Below are positions 55,048 to 61,508 of a stretch of 64,000 bases of DNA, in pieces. Position numbers and translations under genes: made by a program. The notes below the pieces were generated by a model. It was not told the DNA's origin. It saw only the letters and a program-made list of their open reading frames with translations, and ran no database searches. Numbering within the stretch: the stretch's first letter is position 1; each line of letters opens with the position of its first letter. Source of the DNA: Verrucomicrobiales bacterium. Its GTDB lineage: Bacteria > Verrucomicrobiota > Verrucomicrobiia > Verrucomicrobiales > DEV007. The stretch covers positions 1 through 64,000 of the forward strand of contig JAEUHI010000043.1 in NCBI GenBank assembly GCA_016795385.1. The letters are read 5' to 3'.

Positions 55048-56658
55048 TCAGTGCGTCTTGAGGAAGTGCGAGATCTCCTCGGCGAGCTTGTCATTGATCC
55101 CGGAGACCTCGGCGATCTGGGCGGGCCCCGCCTTCCGTAGGCGCGAGACGGAGCCGAACTTCTCCAGGAGCCGCTCCTTGCGCGCCCGGCTGATGCCCGG
55201 GCAATCGTCGAGGATGCTCTCCTCCACCCGTCGTTTCATCAGCAACTGGTGATAACCGTTTGCAAAGCGGTGGGCCTCGTCGCGGATCCTCTGCAAGAGC
55301 TTCAAGGCACCCCGGTCGTGCGGGATCACGAGCGGCTCCGATTCGCCGGGGCGAAAGATCTCCTCGCGCTGCTTCGCCAGGCCGATCACCGGCAGGTCCT
55401 GCAGACCCAGCCGCCGGAGTTCGCGCACCGCCATGCCGAGCTGGCCCTTCCCCCCGTCAACGATCACGAGATCAGGCAGACGCACGAACGGACGCCGGCC
55501 TTTCTCCGGCCCGCCCGCGTCCACCGCTTCGCGCGCCTCCTCCTCGGCCTCGATCCGACGCATCGCCTCGAGCGGATCCTCCTGACTCGCATCGGCCTCC
55601 TCCGCCCCCACCCGTTCGCGTGCCTCCAGCAGGATGCGCGAGTAACGTCGGCGGATCACCTCCGCCATGCTCGCGAAATCATCCTGACCCTGCACCGTCT
55701 TGATACGATAGCGCCGGTAGTTCGCATTGTCCGGCAAACCATTCCGGAACCGCACCATCGAAGCGACGATGTGGTTCGACGAGATGTTGGAGATGTCGAA
55801 ACATTCCATCACCACCGGCGGCCCGCCGAGGCCGAGGATCTCGCCGAGTTCCTCCAGATCCGCCGTGGTGTCGATCGCCTGTCCTGGAACCCCCCGGCGG
55901 CGGAATTGCCGTGTCGGGCGCAAGGTCTGCTGCAGATTCGCAATCATGTCGCGCAGCTCCGCCGCCCGCTCGAAATCCAAGGCCGCCGCCGCCTCCCGCA
56001 TTTCCTCCTCGATCGAGGTAAGGAGATCGCGCGAATGGCCCTGCAGGAAATCACAAGCCTGCTCCACTTTGGCGAGATACTCCTCGCGGGAAATCCGCCC
56101 GATGCAGGGAGCGGTGCAGTTCTTGATGATATCGTTGTGGCAATGGCGGTAATCGTTCTCGCCGGGATTCAGAGGCCGGCAACCGCGCAAGCCGAATTCG
56201 CGGTTCATCCACGAGATCGTGCTCCGCAACGCCCCCGAGTGCGCGAAGGGACCGAAGTAGCGCGCCCCGTCCTCCTTCCGCATCCGGGTCAGCTGGAACC
56301 GCGGCCACGGCTCCGAGAGATGCACCTTCACGAGGAGGAAGCGTTTGTCATCGCGGAAAGCGATGTTGTACTTGGGGCGGTATTCCTTGATCAGCTTGCC
56401 TTCGAGCAACAGCGCCTCGGGCTCGTTGCGCACCTCGTGGAATTCAAAATCCCAGATGCTCTCGATCAGCGCCCGCGTCTTGTGCTCGGCCATGCGCTGC
56501 CGTGAAGGGGTGAAGTAATTCGCGAGCCGCTTGCGCAGATCGCGCGCCTTTCCGACGTAAATGATCGAACCAAGGCGATCCTTGTGCAGGTAGACCCCCG
56601 GCTTGTGGGGGACTTCCCGCAGCTTCTTCTGCAAATCCGGTTTGGCGTCACTGGGCAC
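55048..56658 (-). CDS. uvrC: UvrC excinuclease subunit
   Basis: 536 residues. N-terminal GIY-YIG nuclease (KPGVYLHKDRLGSIIYVGKA), a Cys-rich segment (CRPLNPGENDYRHCHNDIIK, then NCTAPC), UVR motif (AALDFERAAELRDMIANLQQ), RNase H-like nuclease (VVMECFDISNISSNHIVASM, LVIVDGGKGQL) and a terminal helix-hairpin-helix (DDCPGISRARKERLLEKFGS). Makes both incisions in nucleotide excision repair. Somewhat shorter than E. coli UvrC, but all parts are present. Confidence 0.96.
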   Translation of the reverse strand: MPSDAKPDLQKKLREVPHKPGVYLHKDRLGSIIYVGKARDLRKRLANYFTPSRQRMAEHKTRALIESIWDFEFHEVRNEPEALLLEGKLIKEYRPKYNIAFRDDKRFLLVKVHLSEPWPRFQLTRMRKEDGARYFGPFAHSGALRSTISWMNREFGLRGCRPLNPGENDYRHCHNDIIKNCTAPCIGRISREEYLAKVEQACDFLQGHSRDLLTSIEEEMREAAAALDFERAAELRDMIANLQQTLRPTRQFRRRGVPGQAIDTTADLEELGEILGLGGPPVVMECFDISNISSNHIVASMVRFRNGLPDNANYRRYRIKTVQGQDDFASMAEVIRRRYSRILLEARERVGAEEADASQEDPLEAMRRIEAEEEAREAVDAGGPEKGRRPFVRLPDLVIVDGGKGQLGMAVRELRRLGLQDLPVIGLAKQREEIFRPGESEPLVIPHDRGALKLLQRIRDEAHRFANGYHQLLMKRRVEESILDDCPGISRARKERLLEKFGSVSRLRKAGPAQIAEVSGINDKLAEEISHFLKTH

Positions 56659-56712
56659 AAGAAACTATACGCGCCGCAGGCCCGGACTCATCCGATTTCA
56701 CGACGGATTCAC

Positions 56713-56748
56713 CCACAATCCTTGTCGCGGCCGCGACAAGGATTGTGG
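56713..56748. repeat. Perfect 36-bp palindrome, left copy
   Basis: The left arm CCACAATCCTTGTCGCGG and its exact reverse complement meet without a loop; the NotI octamer GCGGCCGC is at the centre. It lies between the PaaX-like gene's stop (56764) and the uvrC start (56658). There is no T-run on either side, so it is not a standard terminator. It differs from the copy at 57567 by one C/T change and the matching G/A change in the other arm. Confidence 0.93.
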
Positions 56749-56763
56749 AGTTGCGAACACCGG

Positions 56764-57555
56764 TCAGGACGCGCGCTCACTTCCCAGAGCGTGGGCGAGT
56801 CGCGCCGCTTCGTAGAGGCTCGCCTCCCGGCGCCGCCACGCCTCGCGCCCCAGATAGTCCGCGGGGAGCAATTCCTCCGGCAGCAGGGGATCTCCGTCGA
56901 GTGCAAGACGCCAGGCGGTGCTCTCTTCGCGCGTCCATTCGTCGAGAAGTTCCCTCGTGCCTCCGCTCGCTACTCCGGAGAATCGATCCATCACGGCGAT
57001 CGCCTCTTGGTAGCGTTCATTGATCGCTTCGAAATTCCAGGCAGCGCGGACCATCTGCTCGTCCACGCGCTTGCCTTTGGACTCGGCGTGAAGGAGGAGC
57101 AACTGCGAGCATTCCGCGTCCTCCTCGTCCATCAGCGTCGCGAGCGCAGGAGGCGTCGTGGGGGCAATCCAGACGCTCCCCTGCAGGCAGCCGCATCCGG
57201 CGGCGGAAAGTGCACGGGTCAGTTTCCGCCGTTTCGACCGTTCACACTCCGGGACATCAAAAAGCAAGAGACGCCACCTCCGATCCCACTTTCTCCCCCA
57301 CGCGGCGTTGACATCGCGACCACCGCCGGCGGCAAGACGACCCGCGGCCGTGAGACGATGGAGGCGCTCGCCGGTTGCGGGATCGCGTTTTGCTTCCAGG
57401 AAACCCTGCGACTCAAGCCGCTCGATCTGCGCAATCAGTCCGTTCTGATAAGCCCATCCTTCAAAGGATTGCTCGATGTTGCGGAAAGTGGGGCGCATCG
57501 GCTTTTCGGCAAGCCAAAAAAGTCGGTAGAGCAAAAGCTCGGTCTTTGATTTCAT
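56764..57555 (-). CDS. PaaX-like transcriptional regulator bracketed by palindromes
   Basis: 263 residues. The N-terminal winged-helix region reads MKSKTELLLYRLFWLAEKPM then YQNGLIAQIERLESQGFLEA. The centre has the PaaX family pattern WRLLLFDVPECERSKRRKLT followed by RALSAAGCGCLQGSVWIAPT; this part belongs to a Pfam family described as a Cas2-like ferredoxin fold. A helical C-terminus resembles PaaX-C. PaaX represses phenylacetate genes and binds palindromic operators, but no phenylacetate genes are here. It is downstream of an iron-importer operon on the same strand, with a palindrome 11 bp before its start. ATG 57555 is chosen; the frame upstream runs into the ATPase gene antiphase. Autoregulation is likely. 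Confidence 0.8.
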   Translation of the reverse strand: MKSKTELLLYRLFWLAEKPMRPTFRNIEQSFEGWAYQNGLIAQIERLESQGFLEAKRDPATGERLHRLTAAGRLAAGGGRDVNAAWGRKWDRRWRLLLFDVPECERSKRRKLTRALSAAGCGCLQGSVWIAPTTPPALATLMDEEDAECSQLLLLHAESKGKRVDEQMVRAAWNFEAINERYQEAIAVMDRFSGVASGGTRELLDEWTREESTAWRLALDGDPLLPEELLPADYLGREAWRRREASLYEAARLAHALGSERAS

Positions 57556-57566
57556 GAACCCATTTT

Positions 57567-57602
57567 CCACAATTCTTGTCGCGGCCGCGACAAGAATTGT
57601 GG
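57567..57602. repeat. Perfect 36-bp palindrome, right copy
   Basis: Left arm CCACAATTCTTGTCGCGG with its exact reverse complement, no loop. It ends 5 bp from the ATPase stop (57608-57610) and starts 11 bp from the PaaX-like gene's ATG, so it covers that gene's promoter/ribosome-binding zone. The compensating C/T and G/A difference from the left copy shows the dyad itself is conserved, as expected for a protein-binding operator or structured DNA site. Confidence 0.93.
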
Positions 57603-57607
57603 GGGAA

Positions 57608-58606
57608 TCACGCTCGCCAGGCGACGGAGATGCGGTCACCCGGGGAGGGGACGGGGCGGCCGGCGGTATCGGGCCAGTGAACGTGCCAGGGCTCGTCCCC
57701 CGCCCCAGCGTCGGGGGCGAGGCGCAGCTCGATGCGGGCGCCGGTCTCGCGCACAGCCTCGACGCGGGCTTCGCCGGCGGCCTGGGGGGAGCCATCGGCG
57801 GGCAGGCGGAAATCCTCGGGGCGGCGCCAGCGTTCCTTTCCGCCCGCGGGATCGAGGACGCGGTTGGCGGGCCCGAGACTCTCGGCGCAGTAGCGGCTGA
57901 CCGGATTGCGGTAGACGGAGAGCACCGGCCCGACTTGGCGCAGAGCGCCCTGCTCAAGGATGGCGACGCGTTCGGCCATGGCAAAAACATCCTCGGGATC
58001 GTGGGTGACGAGGAGCGCGGTCTGACCGAGTCCGGCGAGAATATCGCGGATCTCCTCGCGCAGACGCCATCGCAGGGCGGGATCGAGATGGGAGAAGGGT
58101 TCGTCGAGAAGAAGGAGCCGGGGCGCGGGGGCAAGGGCCCGGGCCAGGGCGATCCGCTGGCGCTCCCCGCCGGAGAGTTCGTGCGGGTAACGGTCGCCGT
58201 ATCCCGGCAGGGCGACGAGGGCGAGGCACTCCTCGACGCGTTCGCGCACCGCGGCCCGTTGTCGTCCGCGCAATCCGTAGGCGACGTTCGCGGCGGCGGT
58301 GAGATGGGGAAAGAGCGCCCCCTCTTGAAAGACGAGTCCAACCTGCCTTTGTTCGGGGGGCAGTTCGCGCGCGATTCCGCCGCCGGCGACCAGGACTCCG
58401 TCGAGGCGCACCTCGCCACCGTCCGGCGACTCGAGACCGGCGGCGAGACGCAGCAGGGTGGTTTTGCCACTGCCACTGCCACCGATGAGGGCGAGGATTT
58501 CCCCCGGGGCAACGGCGAGATCAACGTCCGCGACGGCGGGACTCGAGCCGCTCCGGTAGCGTCGTGAAACCTTGCGAAATTCCAGCGGGGGGATGGATTC
58601 AGCCAT
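57608..58606 (-). CDS. ABC transporter ATPase, FbpC-like iron importer subunit
   Basis: 332 residues from ATG 58606. Walker A LIGGSGSGKTT, Q-loop VGLVFQEGALFPHLT, signature LSGGERQR, Walker B RLLLLDEPFSHLD and switch His in LLVTHDPEDV. The C-terminal extension fits a TOBE-type regulatory domain. It overlaps the permease stop by 8 bp, so it is part of the iron(III) importer operon. Confidence 0.9.
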   Translation of the reverse strand: MAESIPPLEFRKVSRRYRSGSSPAVADVDLAVAPGEILALIGGSGSGKTTLLRLAAGLESPDGGEVRLDGVLVAGGGIARELPPEQRQVGLVFQEGALFPHLTAAANVAYGLRGRQRAAVRERVEECLALVALPGYGDRYPHELSGGERQRIALARALAPAPRLLLLDEPFSHLDPALRWRLREEIRDILAGLGQTALLVTHDPEDVFAMAERVAILEQGALRQVGPVLSVYRNPVSRYCAESLGPANRVLDPAGGKERWRRPEDFRLPADGSPQAAGEARVEAVRETGARIELRLAPDAGAGDEPWHVHWPDTAGRPVPSPGDRISVAWRA

Positions 58607-60314
58607 GATGGGATCCGGTGCCGAGTCGGCGGTCGAGAAGGATGAGCGGCAGAACGCCGGCGGCGACAACGAGGAGCGACGGCACCGCACAGGCCTGGAG
58701 CCGTGCCTCGCTCGCAAGGCTGAAGGCGGTCGTCGCGAGTGTCTCGAATCCGGCAGGCCTCAGGATGAGGGTGAGGGGCAACTCTTTCAGCAGGTCCACG
58801 AAAAGGAGGATCGCCGCGGCGACGAGAGGACCTTTCAGGAGAGGCAAGTCGATGGCGAGAAACGTCCGCCAAGGCGATGCCCCGAGGACCCGGGAGGCTT
58901 CCTCGACAGGTCGCCCGATCCTCTCGAGACCGGCCTCGGAGAGTTTCAACGGAATCGCGAAAAAGCGCACGGCATAAGCGAAGGCGAGGGCAGCCACCGT
59001 GCCCCCGAGCATGGGCAGGAGCGGGAGATGGAGGCGGTCGACCGCTCCGGTGACGGAGAGGACTCCGACCGCGACGACCGCTCCGGGAATGGCATACCCG
59101 AGTCCGGCAATGGACAGGAAGACGCGCCGTGGCATCGTGCCGCGCAATCTCGCGGCATAGGCGAAGAGGGCGGCGAGGAACGCGGCGGCGACCGTCGTAC
59201 CGGCGGCTAGCCCGAGGCTCTGACCGAGACGAAGCCCCTCGGGGAGTGCGAATCCCTCGGCGGCGAGATGCAGCCAGGCCCAATGGCCGAGCCGCGCGAC
59301 CGGATAGAGGAATCCGACCGTCAACGGCAGCAGACAAACGGAGAAAGCGAGGAGGGCTTTGACACCGACGAGGCGGCGGCGCGCAAGAGGACGCGAGTCC
59401 GCTCCCGCAGCCGAGTAGCGGGCGCGCCCGCGCAGCAGCCGCTCGAGAGCGAGCAGTCCGACGACGGTCGCAATCATCAGGGCGGCGAGGCGCAGGGCCG
59501 CGACGAGATCGCCCGATCCAAACCAGGTGCGGAAGATCCCGGCGCTCAGGGTCGGCACGCCGAAAAAGTGGACCGCCCCGTAGTCATTCGCCACTTCCAT
59601 GGCCACAAACGCCCCTCCCGCGACGAGAGCGGGGCGGGCCGCCGGCAGCGCGACGCGTAGGAAGGCGCGGGTCACGCCATCGCCGAGGAGTCGGGCTGAT
59701 TCGATCTGGACGCGACATTGCCGGGTGAAGGCGGAGCGCGCCGCGAGATACACGTAGGGCGAGAGCACCGCAGCGAGCATGAGGGAGAGGAGTCCGTAGC
59801 GCAAGGCGAGCTCCGCCGCGAGGAAAGCATCGACTCCGAAAGTCGTGCGGATCTTGACGAGATGAGGAATCGCGGCCTCCGGCACGCGGTAGAAGACGAA
59901 AGCGGCCACGTAGGTCGGGAGCGCGAGCGGCAGGATGAGCATCCACGAGAGGATCCGCCGTCCCGGAAACTCGCAGGTGCTGACGAGCCATGCCGGGAGG
60001 ATCCCGAGCGGCATCGCCATTGCCACGACAAGGGCGACGAGGACGAGGGTGTTGAGCAGATACTTGCCCAGGAGAGTCTCGACGAGCGAAGCCCAGGCCG
60101 TGCTCTCGCCGCCGAGACGGAGGACGACCGCAGCCACGGGCAGGAGCAGAAGCGCGGCGACCACGGTGACGAGCAGGCCCCAGCGGTCGGGACGCGGGAC
60201 GCGCGGGCGCGTCCCGGCGAATCCGCGAATCACATCCGCCACCACCGGAGGTGCGGCCACCGGCTCGGGGCGCTGGGCAAAGGGCATCGGAGATTCTACA
60301 CCGTTTATTCCCAT
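58599..60314 (-). CDS. ABC importer double permease, FbpB-like
   Basis: 571 residues with about 12 membrane helices in two halves. Each half has the EAA loop typical of binding-protein-dependent permeases (ESARLLGDGVTRAFLRVALP and EASRVLGASPWRTFLAIDLP). Such fused permeases are usual in FbpABC/FutABC iron(III) importers. ATG 60314 overlaps the binding-protein stop; ATG 60287 is an alternative. Confidence 0.9.
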   Translation of the reverse strand: MGINGVESPMPFAQRPEPVAAPPVVADVIRGFAGTRPRVPRPDRWGLLVTVVAALLLLPVAAVVLRLGGESTAWASLVETLLGKYLLNTLVLVALVVAMAMPLGILPAWLVSTCEFPGRRILSWMLILPLALPTYVAAFVFYRVPEAAIPHLVKIRTTFGVDAFLAAELALRYGLLSLMLAAVLSPYVYLAARSAFTRQCRVQIESARLLGDGVTRAFLRVALPAARPALVAGGAFVAMEVANDYGAVHFFGVPTLSAGIFRTWFGSGDLVAALRLAALMIATVVGLLALERLLRGRARYSAAGADSRPLARRRLVGVKALLAFSVCLLPLTVGFLYPVARLGHWAWLHLAAEGFALPEGLRLGQSLGLAAGTTVAAAFLAALFAYAARLRGTMPRRVFLSIAGLGYAIPGAVVAVGVLSVTGAVDRLHLPLLPMLGGTVAALAFAYAVRFFAIPLKLSEAGLERIGRPVEEASRVLGASPWRTFLAIDLPLLKGPLVAAAILLFVDLLKELPLTLILRPAGFETLATTAFSLASEARLQACAVPSLLVVAAGVLPLILLDRRLGTGSHHG

Positions 60315-61345
60315 CCGCTCTCGTCAAAGAGCCGCACCGCCTCCGCGTTACGCTCGCCGAGAACGGAGAAGGGCATCGCATCCGCTTTGAAATCTCCCCA
60401 CGATTTCTGGAGCTCCGACCGTTTTGCGGTCGTTGTGACGGGGTATTCGAAGGTGTTTTCCGCGATCATCTCCTGAACTTCGTTGGAGAGGAGAAAGGCG
60501 AGGAACTTCGCTGCATCGCCCGCCTTTTTCGAAGCTTTCACGATGCCGGCCCCGCTGATGTTGACGTGGGTCCCGCGCCCGTCCTGGTTGGGGAAATGAA
60601 TTTTCACCTTGGCGGCGGCCTCGCGGTCCTGCGCATCTTCGGAAGTCGCGAGGAGACCGAGGTAATAGGTGTTGGCAATGGCAACGTCGGCAAGACCGGC
60701 GGCCACCACGCGGATCTGATCGCGGTCACCGCCTTGGGGAGGCCGGACCATGTTGCCGCGCACGGCGGCAGCCCAGGCCTTGGCGTCTTCGGCACCATTC
60801 GCCTCGACGAGTGCGGCCATGAGAGACTGGTTGTAGGCGTTCGACGAGGAACGCACCGCGAGCCGGCCCCGCCATTGCGGATCGGCGAGCGCCTCGTAGG
60901 AGGAGAGCTCCCCGGCCTTGACCCGGTCCGGCGAGTAGTAGAGCACCCGCGCCCGCATCGTGAGGGCGACCCACTGATGATCGGCGTCCTTCAGGGTCGC
61001 GGGAACCGCATTAGCGATCGCCGGATCGGGCAGGGGCTGGAGCAATCCCGCCTTTTTGGCGCGGTCGAGACCGCCGCCATCGGCGGTGAGAAAGAGATCC
61101 GCCGGGGTCCGGTCGGCCTCGGACTGGAGACGGGCCATCAACTCGTCGGAGGCCGCCTTGACGACCACGATCGAAATCCCGGTCCGTTCCGAAAAGAGCT
61201 GATGCAGCTTTTCATCGAATTCGTAGTGGCGTTGCGTGTAAAGGGTCAATTCACTGGCAGAGATCAGACCAGTGAAGGAGACGACCGCAAAAACGGCAAG
61301 AATCCGCCGTAGGAAATGACCGGGTTTCATCGATTCGGAGAGCAT
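60305..61345 (-). CDS. Iron(III) ABC importer binding protein, FbpA/FutA-like
   Basis: 346 residues with an export signal (MKPGHFLRRILAVFAVVSFT; ATG 61330 may be the real start). The mature part has the FbpA pattern: SELTLYTQRHYEFDEKLHQL, ADLFLTADGGGLDRAKKAGL and the adjacent tyrosines in ADVAIANTYYLGLLATSED that bind ferric ion in this family. First gene of the importer operon. The 163 bp upstream probably hold the promoter; an A/T-rich stretch at 61346-61366 loosely resembles a Fur site but is not convincing. Confidence 0.9.
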   Translation of the reverse strand: MLSESMKPGHFLRRILAVFAVVSFTGLISASELTLYTQRHYEFDEKLHQLFSERTGISIVVVKAASDELMARLQSEADRTPADLFLTADGGGLDRAKKAGLLQPLPDPAIANAVPATLKDADHQWVALTMRARVLYYSPDRVKAGELSSYEALADPQWRGRLAVRSSSNAYNQSLMAALVEANGAEDAKAWAAAVRGNMVRPPQGGDRDQIRVVAAGLADVAIANTYYLGLLATSEDAQDREAAAKVKIHFPNQDGRGTHVNISGAGIVKASKKAGDAAKFLAFLLSNEVQEMIAENTFEYPVTTTAKRSELQKSWGDFKADAMPFSVLGERNAEAVRLFDESGWE

Positions 61346-61508
61346 GTGATAGTGAAATTGAGATCCAATGTCGACACTGTGACAGGAGCGCGGCAGTTTT
61401 GTTCAGACGCAAATCCGGGAGGCGACGGAAAGTTTCTCATCCGGACACCGTTGTGAAACAGAGAACTCCTGATCTCTCAACGACACGCCCGGGTATCCCG
61501 TCAGCGAA

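Noticed and set aside
56713..57602. The two palindromes considered as intrinsic terminators
   Set aside because: No loop and no T-run follows on either strand; perfect dyads with compensating change fit protein binding better.
57556..59337. Extension of the PaaX-like gene upstream (857-residue frame)
   Set aside because: The upstream part is the wrong frame of the ATPase and permease genes and crosses the palindrome; homology begins at 57555.
61346..61366. Possible Fur box before the iron-binding protein gene
   Set aside because: Only a loose partial match to the 19-bp consensus; not enough to list as a site.
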